This document shows positions 1-9,150 of a DNA stretch of 64,000 nt, piece after piece; position 1 is the stretch's first letter, and each line of letters opens with the position of its first letter. This DNA is from Alphaproteobacteria bacterium. GTDB lineage: Bacteria; Planctomycetota; Phycisphaerae; UBA1845. A program made the position numbers and the translations under genes. Where the stretch lies: NCBI GenBank assembly GCA_028285105.1, contig JANQQE010000024.1:62001-126000 (forward strand), given 5' to 3'. The notes under the pieces were generated by a model. The model saw only the letters and a list, made by a program, of their open reading frames with translations, did no database searches and was not told the origin of the DNA.

Positions 1-42
1 CTTGGGTGACACGATGTCCCAACCGGAAGAGAGGTGTAAGTT

Positions 43-900
43 ATGGTAGCACCTAGAGTTAAGCAGAACGAACGCATCGCCGGGCGTGGTATTGGCGTTA
101 AGCGGAACGGCAACGGCCAAGCGAAAGGCAGGAAGCCATCCACTTCGACCGTCGATCCGCAGCAGATGCGTTTTATCCCGGACCGCCGACTGGCACTGGC
201 GAGTTCGGAGCAAAAAGCGCTCGATGTCGTCGATTGGATTCTGAGCGATCGCCCGGAGGACGGTAAACCCGGTGAGACGGCGCTCTTCATCGCGATGCAT
301 GTTTGTGCGTATCGCGCGACGCGAAAATCGAAGAAAGCCGACGCCGAGCGCGACCAGTGGATCGAGCGCTGGGGCATCATCCGCAGCCACATCGTTGAGC
401 AGAACGTGGGACTGACGTACACGATGATGAGTCAGTTTCGTGCGAGCAATGTCGAATGGGACGAGCAGCGTAGCGAGTCATTGTACGCCCTGCTCCGCGC
501 CGTCGATGGTTACAACCCCTGGAGCGGGTTCCGTTTCAGTACGTATGCGTGTAACGCAATCACTCGCGCGCTGATCCATCTTTGGAAAAAGACGAACCGC
601 TACAAATCGCGTTTCCCGGTTGAACACGAAGCGTGGATGGAAAACTTCGAGAACGAGGATAAGTGGTCGAAATTGTACGCCGATCGTTTGCACCGCGCAC
701 TCGACCAAAACCTCGGTGAGCTAACCCCGCGCGAAGCAATGATTCTATGGTGGCGCTTCCCGCTGGATGGGCAAAAAGGTTTGACGCTTGGCCAGATCGG
801 TGATGCGATCGGTTTGAGCAAAGAGCGCGCCCGCCAGATTCAGGAGATCGCCCTTGGAAAATTGCGGGAAGTTCTGGAAGCTGACCCGGCGCTCCAATAA
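43..900 (+). CDS. Sigma-70 family RNA polymerase sigma factor
   Basis: A 285-residue protein with the two conserved parts of a sigma-70 factor. Region 2 (about residues 115-190) holds VDGYNPWSGFRFSTYACNAI, matching the -10 binding helix of primary-type sigmas. Region 4 (about 225-280) is a helix-turn-helix with GDAIGLSKERARQIQEIALG. The N-terminal 60 residues are basic and unlike standard sigma factors, and region 3 is short. ATG at 43 is preceded by GAGAGG about 8 bases upstream. It would direct core RNA polymerase to a promoter subset. No anti-sigma gene lies next to it and the following gene is an Rrf2 regulator, so its regulon cannot be told from context. The sigma-family call is firm; the subgroup is not. 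Confidence 0.88.
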   Translation: MVAPRVKQNERIAGRGIGVKRNGNGQAKGRKPSTSTVDPQQMRFIPDRRLALASSEQKALDVVDWILSDRPEDGKPGETALFIAMHVCAYRATRKSKKADAERDQWIERWGIIRSHIVEQNVGLTYTMMSQFRASNVEWDEQRSESLYALLRAVDGYNPWSGFRFSTYACNAITRALIHLWKKTNRYKSRFPVEHEAWMENFENEDKWSKLYADRLHRALDQNLGELTPREAMILWWRFPLDGQKGLTLGQIGDAIGLSKERARQIQEIALGKLREVLEADPALQ

Positions 901-1014
901 GGGGGCCGGATTTTTGAGTTCGGTTTTGAATACGGTCCGATTTTTGGAGACGGCGGAGGTAGACACCGCCACACGGACCTGTTGGGTGTCTAGGTACGTT
1001 TCGAGTATTCCGAT

Positions 1015-1485
1015 TTGCTGTCATTGAGTCGAAAGTCTGATTACGCACTCCTCGCACTGGCTGAGATGGCCCGTGGCGAGGACTGCTCACTTAGTATCCG
1101 GATGCTCGCCGACCGACTCAGCGTGCCGCCCCGCATGATGACCAACATCCTCAACAGTCTCACCCATCGGGGCTTGGTCAAGTCGTGCCGTGGTTCGCAA
1201 GGCGGATACAGCCTGGCGCTTTCGCCCAAGGAAATCACCGTGTTGGCGCTGCTTGAAGCCATTGAGGGGCCAACGCAATTGGCACTATGTTGCTGCGAAA
1301 ATGAAGCAAGCGAGACGGAACAATGCAGGATCAAGAACGTTTGCGAAATCAAAGCGCCCATTCGCCAGATTCATGACGGTATATGCGAATTGCTCCGCCA
1401 GGTGACGGTGCATGACATTGCTTTTAACCACGTAAACCTTAACGTTGGCGCAGCAGTCTCGCTCGTTAGAGGCAAAGCCAACTAG
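1015..1485 (+). CDS. Rrf2 family [Fe-S] transcriptional regulator (SufR/IscR-like)
   Basis: An Rrf2 winged-helix protein. The family N-terminus LSRKSDYALLALAEMA is followed by a recognition region (SVPPRMMTNILNSL) and the wing CRGSQGGYSLA. Cysteines 92-94, 104 and 110 match the three-Cys cluster ligand arrangement seen in IscR-type members. It probably senses [Fe-S] status and controls the suf genes that begin 72 bases downstream, as Rrf2 regulators beside suf operons usually do; that role is inferred from position. No ATG or GTG fits the N-terminus. TTG at 1015 gives MLSLSRKSDYAL, and a second in-frame TTG at 1024 is possible. The ribosome-binding site is weak. Confidence 0.9.
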   Translation: MLSLSRKSDYALLALAEMARGEDCSLSIRMLADRLSVPPRMMTNILNSLTHRGLVKSCRGSQGGYSLALSPKEITVLALLEAIEGPTQLALCCCENEASETEQCRIKNVCEIKAPIRQIHDGICELLRQVTVHDIAFNHVNLNVGAAVSLVRGKAN

Positions 1486-1557
1486 ACGAAGGCAATCAGC
1501 CGACTGGGCGGTTGCGAACGAGACGTTAATCGAACACACAACACAGGATGAGACTCG

Positions 1558-3009
1558 ATGCCTGACGCATCTAGCACAACATTGGAAGAGTGGGAAAAGC
1601 AGGAATACAAGTACGGTTTCGTGACCGATATCGAAGCCGACTCAGCGCCTCCCGGACTCAACGAAGACACCATACGCTTCATTTCGGCAAAGAAGCGCGA
1701 GCCGGAATTCATGCTCGAATGGCGCCTGAAGGCGTTTCGTCATTGGCAGTCCATGACCGAGCCGACTTGGGCGAACATCAAGTACCCACCGATCAACTAC
1801 CAAGACATCGTCTACTACTCGTCGCCGATCAAAGATGAGGATCGGCCCAAGAGTCTTGACGAGGTCGATCCGAAACTGTTGGAAACGTATGAGAAGCTAG
1901 GCATCCCATTGGCAGAGCGTGCGGCGCTGGCTGGCGTGGCTGTCGATGCGGTGTTCGACAGCGTTTCCGTCGCCACGACGTACAAGGAAAAACTTGGTGA
2001 ATTGGGGATCATCTTCTGTTCCTTCTCCGAAGCGGTTCACGAGCATCCGGAACTCATCAAGAAGTATCTCGGTACGGTGGTGCCATACACCGACAACTTT
2101 TTCGCAACGCTCAACTCAGCCGTCTTCAGCGACGGGTCGTTCGTGTACGTGCCCAAGGGCGTTCGCTGCCCGATGGAACTGTCCACGTACTTTAGAATCA
2201 ATGCACAATCAACCGGTCAGTTCGAACGCACGCTCATCATCGCCGATGAAGGCGCGCATGTGAGTTATCTTGAGGGCTGTACTGCACCAATGCGTGACGA
2301 AAACCAACTGCACGCAGCCGTCGTCGAACTCGTCGCCCACAAGGACGCTACGATCAAGTATTCGACGATTCAAAACTGGTATCCGGGCGACGAAAACGGT
2401 GTGGGTGGAATCTACAACTTCGTCACCAAACGCGGTATCTGCGCGGAGGAAAATTCGCGAATCTCGTGGACGCAAGTCGAAACCGGTTCGTCGATCACTT
2501 GGAAGTATCCGAGCGTCATCCTCAAGGGCGACAACTCGGTCGGCGAATTTTACTCAGTCGCATTGACCAACCTGTGTCAACAAGCCGACACCGGCACAAA
2601 GATGATCCACATTGGAAAGAACACGAAGAGTACGATTATCTCGAAGGGCATTTCGGCAGGCAAAGGTCAGAACACCTACCGCGGCGGCGTACGAATCAAC
2701 AAGGGGGCGGCCAACGCTCGCAACTACACGCAGTGCGATTCGATGCTGATTGGCGAAACCTGCGGCGCGCACACGTTCCCCTACATCGAAGTCAAGAACA
2801 CCAGCGCCCACATGGAACACGAAGCGTCCACGTCGAAGATCGGCGAGGACCAGTTGTTCTATTGCAACCAGCGCGGGATCAAGCTCGAAGATGCCGTGTC
2901 GATGATCGTGAATGGTTTCTGCAAAGAGGTCTTCCGCGAACTCCCGATGGAGTTTGCCGTCGAAGCACAGAAGCTGCTGGAGGTCAGTCTCGAAGGTAGC
3001 GTTGGTTAG
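1558..3009 (+). CDS. sufB: Fe-S cluster assembly scaffold protein SufB
   Basis: A full-length 483-residue SufB, first gene of the SUF operon. It is recognised by [20 protein letters not shown], the beta-helix core with [20 protein letters not shown], and the C-terminal [20 protein letters not shown]. With SufC and SufD it forms the SufBC2D scaffold that builds [Fe-S] clusters in the cytosol from sulfur delivered by SufS/SufU. ATG at 1558 has AGGATGAG just upstream. It follows the Rrf2 gene by 72 bases and precedes sufC by 72 bases. Nothing is truncated. Confidence 0.97.
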   Translation: MPDASSTTLEEWEKQEYKYGFVTDIEADSAPPGLNEDTIRFISAKKREPEFMLEWRLKAFRHWQSMTEPTWANIKYPPINYQDIVYYSSPIKDEDRPKSLDEVDPKLLETYEKLGIPLAERAALAGVAVDAVFDSVSVATTYKEKLGELGIIFCSFSEAVHEHPELIKKYLGTVVPYTDNFFATLNSAVFSDGSFVYVPKGVRCPMELSTYFRINAQSTGQFERTLIIADEGAHVSYLEGCTAPMRDENQLHAAVVELVAHKDATIKYSTIQNWYPGDENGVGGIYNFVTKRGICAEENSRISWTQVETGSSITWKYPSVILKGDNSVGEFYSVALTNLCQQADTGTKMIHIGKNTKSTIISKGISAGKGQNTYRGGVRINKGAANARNYTQCDSMLIGETCGAHTFPYIEVKNTSAHMEHEASTSKIGEDQLFYCNQRGIKLEDAVSMIVNGFCKEVFRELPMEFAVEAQKLLEVSLEGSVG

Positions 3010-3081
3010 ATCGTAATTGTAAATAATGCAGCCACTCGGCTGACTTCAAGGTCTTGGAAGAATATTCGGAGTAATTGAAAG

Positions 3082-3855
3082 ATGGCGCTGTTAGAAATTC
3101 GCAATTTGCACGCCCATGTTGAGGGCAACGAAATCCTTCGCGGGATCAATTTAACGGTCAATGCCGGTGAAGTTCATTCGATCATGGGCCCGAACGGGTC
3201 CGGCAAGAGCACGCTCGCCCAGGTGCTGGCTGGCAAAGAGGCGTATGAAATCACTGAAGGCGAAGTGATCTACGATGGTAAGGACCTGCTCGACATGGAA
3301 CCGGACGAGCGCGCCTGCGAAGGTGTGTTTCTGGCGTTTCAATATCCGGTCGAGATTCCCGGAGTCACCACCAATTACTTCCTCAAAGCGGCTGTCAACG
3401 CCAAGCGGAAGCACAACGGTCAAGACGAACTCGATGCCGTCGACTTCCTCGAACTCGTCAAAGAGAAAGCCGCCCTCGTCGAACTCGACAGCAAGCTGCT
3501 CAACCGTGCAGTCAACGAAGGCTTTTCCGGTGGCGAAAAGAAACGCAACGAAATCTTCCAGATGTCGGTCCTCGATCCGAAGCTGGCGATCCTCGACGAA
3601 ACGGATTCCGGTCTGGACATCGACGCACTCAAGACAGTCGCCCACGGCGTCAACAGTCTTCGTGGTCCTGAGCGCGGAATGATCGTCGTCACGCACTATC
3701 AGCGACTTCTTGAATATATCGTTCCTGACTTTGTTCACGTTCTTCTTGACGGACGCATCGCCAAATCGGGCGGTAAGGAACTCGCTCTGGAGTTGGAGGC
3801 GAAGGGTTACGCCTGGGTTAATGAAACACCTGAAACCGCGGCAGCCGCCTCCTGA
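3082..3855 (+). CDS. sufC: Fe-S cluster assembly ATPase SufC
   Basis: A 257-residue ABC-type ATPase of the SufC family. Walker A is GPNGSGKSTLAQVL (near residue 37), the signature is FSGGEKKRNEIFQM, and Walker B is LAILDETDSGLDIDAL with the SufC-specific Asp-Glu-Thr-Asp-Ser-Gly stretch. Its ATP hydrolysis drives conformational change in the SufBC2D complex; it is soluble and not a transporter. It sits between sufB and sufD and its stop is 14 bases before the sufD start, so translation is probably coupled. Confidence 0.97.
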   Translation: MALLEIRNLHAHVEGNEILRGINLTVNAGEVHSIMGPNGSGKSTLAQVLAGKEAYEITEGEVIYDGKDLLDMEPDERACEGVFLAFQYPVEIPGVTTNYFLKAAVNAKRKHNGQDELDAVDFLELVKEKAALVELDSKLLNRAVNEGFSGGEKKRNEIFQMSVLDPKLAILDETDSGLDIDALKTVAHGVNSLRGPERGMIVVTHYQRLLEYIVPDFVHVLLDGRIAKSGGKELALELEAKGYAWVNETPETAAAAS

Positions 3856-3869
3856 AAGGAGTGAATTTC

Positions 3870-5195
3870 ATGAGTACAGCCACACAGACTCGAAACTGTG
3901 TCGACGAATTCGCTGCGCAGTTCGAGCAATTCGAAAAAAACGATGCCATCGCCCGATCGTGGTTTCACCCAGTGCGTAAAGCCGCGCTGGCCAACTTCGT
4001 CGAAACCGGTTTCCCGACGACGAAGCACGAAGACTGGCGATTCACCAACATCAAAGAAGCGACGTCCACCGATTGGACGGTTGCTTCTGAAGATGCCAAG
4101 TCAATTGAAAAGAACGCGCTCTCGCCATTTTGCATTGGCGAAGTGGCAGCGACGCTTGTGTTTGTTGACGGGCGATTCTCTACAGAACTGTCATCGACCA
4201 ATGAATTGACGGAAGGTGTTGTGGTTTCGCGGTTGGCTGACGCGATGGAAAGCGACGCCAAAAAGCTCGAACAGTATCTCGGTCAGGTGCTGGCCCAAAA
4301 GGGCAATGTTTTTGCCTTGCTTAATACAGCATTCGTTCAAGATGGAGCGTACGTGTTTGCGCCGAAGAACGCGGTCCAGAAAACGTCGATTCATGTGGTC
4401 TACGTTTCCACAACCAACGATCGCCCCACTGTCAGCCACCCGCGCACGCTAATCGTCGCGGAAGAAAACGCACAAGTGACGGTCGTTGAATCGTTCGTCG
4501 GACTTGAATCAGCAAACAGCCTGACGAATTCGGTGACGGAAATTGTCAGCGGCGATGGCGCAAATGTTTTCCATCACAAAATCGTCCAGGAATCGCCCAA
4601 GGCGTATCACTTCGGTACCATCGGCGCATGGCTTGGTCGCGACAGTCGCAGCACATCGACGAACGTTTGCTTCGACGGTTTGCTGACGCGCAACAACGTC
4701 GAAGCATACCTTAAGGGTGAAGGCGGTTGCTGCACGTTTAATGGTTTGTCGATGCTGCGTGATGAGCAGTTGGTCGACAACCACCTGCGAATCGAGCACG
4801 TCGCCCCGCACTGCGAAAGCTGGCAATACTTCAAGGGCATCTACGACAGTGCATCGCATGGCGTGTTCGCGGGACGAATCTTCGTCCACGACGACGCCCA
4901 GAAGACCGACGCCAAGCAGACCAATCAAAGCCTGCTGCTTTCCGACAAAGCCCTTGTGGACAGCAAACCGCAGCTCGAGATTTTTGCCGACGACGTCAAA
5001 TGCACGCACGGTGCAACGATCGGGCAGATTGATGAGGAGGCAGTGTTCTACTTGAGAGCCCGCGGCCTGAGCGATACAGCCGCCCGCAACCTGCTGGTCC
5101 ATGCGTTTGCTAATGAGACGCTCAACGAGATTACCGTCGAACCACTGCACGAGCGGTTGGAAGCGATCGTACTCGAGCGTTTGCCAAAAAGTTAA
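3870..5195 (+). CDS. sufD: Fe-S cluster assembly protein SufD
   Basis: A 441-residue SufD, the SufB paralogue that completes the SufBC2D scaffold. Family marks are FPTTKHEDWRFTNIK near the N-terminus, the beta-helix core, and EEAVFYLRARGLSDTAARNL near the C-terminus. ATG at 3870 is chosen over an in-frame GTG at 3861 because AAAGGAGTGA sits at the right distance before the ATG. The gene lies between sufC and sufS in the order B-C-D-S. Confidence 0.96.
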   Translation: MSTATQTRNCVDEFAAQFEQFEKNDAIARSWFHPVRKAALANFVETGFPTTKHEDWRFTNIKEATSTDWTVASEDAKSIEKNALSPFCIGEVAATLVFVDGRFSTELSSTNELTEGVVVSRLADAMESDAKKLEQYLGQVLAQKGNVFALLNTAFVQDGAYVFAPKNAVQKTSIHVVYVSTTNDRPTVSHPRTLIVAEENAQVTVVESFVGLESANSLTNSVTEIVSGDGANVFHHKIVQESPKAYHFGTIGAWLGRDSRSTSTNVCFDGLLTRNNVEAYLKGEGGCCTFNGLSMLRDEQLVDNHLRIEHVAPHCESWQYFKGIYDSASHGVFAGRIFVHDDAQKTDAKQTNQSLLLSDKALVDSKPQLEIFADDVKCTHGATIGQIDEEAVFYLRARGLSDTAARNLLVHAFANETLNEITVEPLHERLEAIVLERLPKS

Positions 5196-5241
5196 ACCCG
5201 CGACACCGGTCGTTGTTTGCAAATTTGAAAGTGTGTTCACG

Positions 5242-6498
5242 GTGAACCCAAGTCAAACCGTCAACCAACCCGATGCCACACCGCTTGATTTGAATCGCAT
5301 TCGAGGTGACTTTCCGATCCTTGCGCGGACGGTCAACAGTAAACCGCTGGTCTATCTCGACAACGCGGCTACCACGCAAAAACCGACGGCGGTCATCGAC
5401 GCGGTCAAACATGTCTACGAGTCGATGAACGCCAACATCCACCGTGGTGTGCATCGGTTGAGCGTGGAGACGACCGAGGCTTATGAGAAGGCGCGGCTAC
5501 GTGTCGCACGGTTAATCAACACGGCGAAGGAATCCGAAATCGTTTTCGTACGCGGGGCGACCGAAGGCATCAACCTCGTCGCCCAGTCGTTTGGCCGCAC
5601 GCACTTGAACGAAGGCGATGAAGTCATCGTTTCAACCCTCGAACACCATGCCAACATCGTCCCCTGGCAGATTGTATGCGAACAGACCGGGGCGCATTTG
5701 AAAGTGGTTCCTGTCGATGAAGATGCGAACATTCTTGTCGACGAATACAAAAAACTGCTTTCCGAAAAGACTCGGATCGTGGCGATGCTGCACAGTTCCA
5801 ATGCGCTGGGCACGGTGATTCCGGTCACGGAAGTCACGCGGTTGGCCCATGAGTTTGGCGCGACGGTTCTGATCGATGGGTCGCAATCGGTGCAGCATCA
5901 TCCCGTCGATGTCCGGGCGATCGATTGCGACTTCTACGTATTTAGCGGGCATAAGATGTACGCCCCTTCGGGCATCGGCGTGCTGTACGGCAAGGAAGCA
6001 CTGCTCGAATCGATGCCTCCCTATCAGGGTGGCGGCGAGATGATCAAGTCGGTCACGTTCGAGCAGACGATCTACAACGACCTGCCCCACAAATTCGAAG
6101 CCGGTACACCCAACATCGAAGGCGCGATCGGGCTGGGGGCTGCGATTGAATATCTGCAATCGCTCGGCTTGCCAAACATCGCCGCATACGAAGCAAAGCT
6201 GCTCGAATACGCGACGGCGCAACTGACGAAGATTCCAGAAGTGCGTTTGATCGGAACGGCCAAGGAAAAAGTCAGCGTGATTTCGTTCGTGGTGGAAGGC
6301 ATTCACCCGCACGACATCGGCACCGTGCTCGATCAGGAAGGTGTGGCCATCCGCACCGGTCATCACTGTGCCCAGCCGACCATGCAGCGATTCGGCGTGC
6401 CAGCCACCGCGCGGGCGTCGATGTGTTTCTACAATACCGAGTCCGACATCGATCGCCTCGTTGAAGCGATTCAGAAAACCATCAAGGTCTTTGCATAG
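5242..6498 (+). CDS. sufS: Cysteine desulfurase SufS
   Basis: A group II cysteine desulfurase of about 418 residues. It takes sulfur from L-cysteine as an enzyme persulfide, releasing alanine. Visible marks are YLDNAATTQKP near the N-terminus, the PLP lysine in SGHKMYAPSGIG (K238) and the catalytic Cys in RTGHHCAQP (C376). The open frame extends back into sufD, but similarity to the family begins at LNRIRGDFPIL, so a GTG at 5242 is preferred; GTG at 5233 is also possible. It starts 46 bases after sufD and ends 16 bases before sufU, its expected sulfur acceptor. Confidence 0.95.
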   Translation: MNPSQTVNQPDATPLDLNRIRGDFPILARTVNSKPLVYLDNAATTQKPTAVIDAVKHVYESMNANIHRGVHRLSVETTEAYEKARLRVARLINTAKESEIVFVRGATEGINLVAQSFGRTHLNEGDEVIVSTLEHHANIVPWQIVCEQTGAHLKVVPVDEDANILVDEYKKLLSEKTRIVAMLHSSNALGTVIPVTEVTRLAHEFGATVLIDGSQSVQHHPVDVRAIDCDFYVFSGHKMYAPSGIGVLYGKEALLESMPPYQGGGEMIKSVTFEQTIYNDLPHKFEAGTPNIEGAIGLGAAIEYLQSLGLPNIAAYEAKLLEYATAQLTKIPEVRLIGTAKEKVSVISFVVEGIHPHDIGTVLDQEGVAIRTGHHCAQPTMQRFGVPATARASMCFYNTESDIDRLVEAIQKTIKVFA

Positions 6499-6514
6499 CA
6501 ATCCCAGTTAGCCC

Positions 6515-6967
6515 ATGAGCGAATTATCCGACCTATATCAGGAACTCATCCTCGACCACAATCGAAGTCCGCGCAACCGCGGCAAGGTCGAAGCGCCTGA
6601 CGGTTCTGCGCAGGGTTACAACCCGCTCTGCGGCGATCAGATTTCCGTGTCGATGAAGATGAATGGCGACAAAATCGAATCGGTGAAGTTTGAAGGCTCC
6701 GGCTGTGCGATCTCGACGGCATCGGCATCGCTGATGACCGAAGCCTTAAAAGGCAAAACCAAAGCCGAAGCAACCGAACTGTTCGAAAAGTTTCACAAAC
6801 TGCTGACGGAAGAAGGCAGCAGTATCGAACTCGGTCCGGGCATGGGCAAGTTGGCTGTGTTCTCCGGGGTTTGCCAATACCCCGCAAGGGTCAAGTGCGC
6901 CACACTAGCCTGGCACACAGTAAAAGCCGCCATCGACAACGAGGACGAACCAGTCACCACCGAATAA
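6515..6967 (+). CDS. sufU: Sulfur transfer protein SufU
   Basis: A 150-residue IscU-fold protein of the SufU type. The three conserved cysteines are visible in NPLCGDQ (C39), EGSGCAIS (C64) and RVKCATLAW near the C-terminus. The spacing between the second and third Cys carries the extra stretch typical of SufU rather than IscU. SufU accepts the persulfide from SufS and, in the characterised Bacillus system, does so with a bound zinc. Having sufU rather than sufE next to sufS points to a Gram-positive-style SUF relay. It is followed by an imperfect GC-rich hairpin and the DUF59 gene. Confidence 0.93.
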   Translation: MSELSDLYQELILDHNRSPRNRGKVEAPDGSAQGYNPLCGDQISVSMKMNGDKIESVKFEGSGCAISTASASLMTEALKGKTKAEATELFEKFHKLLTEEGSSIELGPGMGKLAVFSGVCQYPARVKCATLAWHTVKAAIDNEDEPVTTE

Positions 6968-6989
6968 GAAAGATCAATCGAACAGGGTG

Positions 6990-7010
6990 CCCCGTCCTTG
7001 AAGGGTGGGG
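6990..7010 (+). repeat. GC-rich hairpin between sufU and the DUF59 gene
   Basis: A 9-bp stem (6990-6998 with 7002-7010) closes a UGA loop. Two of the pairs are G-U wobbles, so the structure is better as RNA than as DNA. It falls 22 bases after the sufU stop and 24 bases before the next start and has no T-run, so it looks like an intercistronic RNA hairpin or small dispersed palindrome rather than a terminator. Confidence 0.5.
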
Positions 7011-7033
7011 GACTGAAGAAAGCCAAAGCTACC

Positions 7034-7423
7034 ATGACCGACCAAAGCAAAGACCACCCGCTACACAAACCAATAGTCAAAGCCCTGCGCAAAGTCCACG
7101 ACCCCGAAATCCCGGTCAACGTCTACGACCTCGGTCTGATTTACGAGTTGAACATCACCGACGACAACAACGTCACCATCCAGATGACGCTAACGGCACC
7201 AGCCTGCCCCGTCGCCGACCTGATCGTCCAGCAGGTGCAAGATGCCGCGAAGGGTGTCGAAGGCGTCGAAAGCGCAATGGTCGATCTCGTCTTCGACCCG
7301 CCATGGTCCCCAGAAAGAATGTCAGAAGCCGCCCTGCTAACGCTCAACATAGACGACCCATCGCAATACCGCCCGCCAGCCGGCGAGAAGGTGTTCAACA
7401 TCAATCCGAATCTTCGGCGGTGA
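7034..7423 (+). CDS. sufT: SufT-like DUF59/MIP18 family Fe-S maturation protein
   Basis: A 129-residue DUF59 (MIP18) protein. Family marks are VHDPEIPVNVYDLGLIYE at the start of the domain and TLTAPACPVADLI, which holds the conserved Cys. Members act late in Fe-S protein maturation, and those encoded at the end of suf operons are called SufT. ATG at 7034 is chosen; the frame stays open to a TTG at 6998 but that start lies inside the upstream hairpin. The C-terminal 30 residues, with DDPSQYRPPAGEKVF, run past the core domain. It is the last suf gene. The family is clear; the exact role follows from the operon. Confidence 0.88.
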   Translation: MTDQSKDHPLHKPIVKALRKVHDPEIPVNVYDLGLIYELNITDDNNVTIQMTLTAPACPVADLIVQQVQDAAKGVEGVESAMVDLVFDPPWSPERMSEAALLTLNIDDPSQYRPPAGEKVFNINPNLRR

Positions 7424-7506
7424 TTCGTCAGTCACGTCTGCGAATTTCGTTTACACACCTAACTGCGTTTCATAAACTATATACATAGCGTTAGAGGACG
7501 CTTCCT

Positions 7507-7587
7507 GGTTCGCGGGAAGGGCTGCGCCCACCTCGACTCTTTTGACGGTCAACTTGTTTCGACCAACTTCGGTCCCGCTGGCGAACC
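7507..7587 (+). promoter_or_regulatory. Structured leader of the ankyrin gene
   Basis: GGTTCGC at 7507-7513 pairs with GCGAACC at 7581-7587, and the pairing continues as GGGA with TCCC across a four-base bulge. A small GGGC/GCCC hairpin lies inside. The fold ends 16 bases before the strong ribosome-binding site AAGGAGG of the next gene. It may be a leader RNA structure; no known riboswitch class is recognised. Confidence 0.3.
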
Positions 7588-7615
7588 CGGGCTCTTGCTT
7601 ACGAAGGAGGTCGTT

Positions 7616-9088
7616 GTGTCCACATCGCCAGATCATTCCGCGCGTTTCGGTTCTCACCCTCAGTCCGATCGGCCCAACATCGATCAGAAAAAGAAGCTGG
7701 CCAAGGAACTCGTCAAAGCCGTCAAGCGCCTCGATGGCGGGCAGGCGGCGCGATTCACCTGGAATCATCCGAAGTTTCACGGCAAGGGCGGGCATGATGT
7801 TGTGCGCGAAGGCGTATCGCTTGCCGACGCGCAGCACGTCATCGCGCGGGAAAGCGGTTTTGAAAGTTGGCCGAAGATGACGACGTACCTCGATACGCTT
7901 CATGCCGAACCCGACGGGCCGGTTGCGATCTTTGAAGATGCGGTACGGGCAATCATTCGCGGCGACGTTTCGACATTGACGCAATTGCTCGCGGCGCACA
8001 AGGACCTCGCCACCATGCGATCGCCGCGTCATCACCGGGCGTACCTGCCGCATTACATCGCGGCCAACGGTGTCGAGAATGAACATCAGATCGTTCCGCC
8101 CAATGCGGTGGAAGTTGCCCGGGCGCTGTTCGCTGCCGGTTGCGATGCGGTGGTGGATGCGACGGCTGACTTTTATGGCGGAGGCGGCGGATCGACGCCA
8201 TTGGTGGCTCTCGTCACCAGCACCCACCCGCACGAAGCCGGTGTGCAATCGCAACTCGTCCGCGCGTTTTGCGATGCCGGTGCAAACCCCAACGGGATCG
8301 ACGACGACGGTCTGCCGATCATGTCGGCGATCGGTTTTCGGTATCCCGCAGCTGCGAAGGCGCTAGCTGAATGCGGTGCACGAATCGACAACCTACCGAC
8401 GGCGGCTGGCGTGGGTGATGTCGAGTTGGTCCGCCGATTCCTCGATCCGAAAGCGGGCATGGTTTCAAGAGCGTGTACATTTCCCAATCCCGGTCAGATG
8501 AAGTTCGCCGAAAGCACCGCCTCCCATCCCGAAGTAACGCTTCAGCAGGCGCTGGTCTTCGCATGCATGGGCGGGCATCTCGACGTTGCAAAGCTTCTCG
8601 TTGCACATGGCGTGAACGTCAATGGCCGACCCCGCGGCGGCATACCTGCGATTCACGAAGCCGCCTACCAAGGCCATCTCGAAATCATCGAGTATTTGCT
8701 CGACCAGGGTGCCGACCCGACCATCCGCGACGACAAATGGGAATCGACCGCGATCGGCTGGGCGGACGGCGGCAAGCAGCCGGAAGTCATCGCATTTCTG
8801 TTCGAGCAGGAGCGCGTCGATATTCTCGATGCCGTCGAGTTGAAGCGATATGACACCGTCGAAAAACTACTCGCGAGCGATCCGGCACTGGCCAATGCAC
8901 CGGACGGTAAGGGCGGTGCACTGCGATTTGCGGCATTTCACGGTGACCTCAAACTCGGTGAAATGCTCCTAGCCGCCGGCGCGGATGTGAAATTGAAAAA
9001 CGAGAACGGACACACCGCTCTCAATTATGCCGAAAAGTCGGGCCACACCGCGATGATCGAACTGTTAAGATCGAAGCTCGAATCTTAA
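7616..9088 (+). CDS. Ankyrin-repeat protein
   Basis: A 490-residue protein without a signal peptide. The C-terminal half carries ankyrin repeats: ACMGGHLDVAKLLVAHG, EAAYQGHLEIIEYLLDQGAD, FAAFHGDLKLGEMLLAAGAD and NYAEKSGHTAMIELL, with weaker repeats earlier near residues 100-280. The N-terminal 80 residues (basic, with FTWNHPKFHGKGGHDVV) do not look like ankyrin. Ankyrin arrays bind proteins, so a scaffold or binding role in the cytosol is likely; no catalytic domain is seen. GTG at 7616 is chosen because AAGGAGG lies 6 bases upstream, in preference to a TTG at 7595. It stands alone between the suf operon and the LOG gene. Confidence 0.87.
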   Translation: MSTSPDHSARFGSHPQSDRPNIDQKKKLAKELVKAVKRLDGGQAARFTWNHPKFHGKGGHDVVREGVSLADAQHVIARESGFESWPKMTTYLDTLHAEPDGPVAIFEDAVRAIIRGDVSTLTQLLAAHKDLATMRSPRHHRAYLPHYIAANGVENEHQIVPPNAVEVARALFAAGCDAVVDATADFYGGGGGSTPLVALVTSTHPHEAGVQSQLVRAFCDAGANPNGIDDDGLPIMSAIGFRYPAAAKALAECGARIDNLPTAAGVGDVELVRRFLDPKAGMVSRACTFPNPGQMKFAESTASHPEVTLQQALVFACMGGHLDVAKLLVAHGVNVNGRPRGGIPAIHEAAYQGHLEIIEYLLDQGADPTIRDDKWESTAIGWADGGKQPEVIAFLFEQERVDILDAVELKRYDTVEKLLASDPALANAPDGKGGALRFAAFHGDLKLGEMLLAAGADVKLKNENGHTALNYAEKSGHTAMIELLRSKLES

Positions 9089-9150
9089 CGTGGCATCGGT
9101 CAAAGTTTTCGGCACAATGCATGCGTCATCACATCGAACGGAGATCGGAC

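Noticed and set aside
5632..6501. 289-codon open frame on the minus strand
   Set aside because: It is a shadow of sufS.
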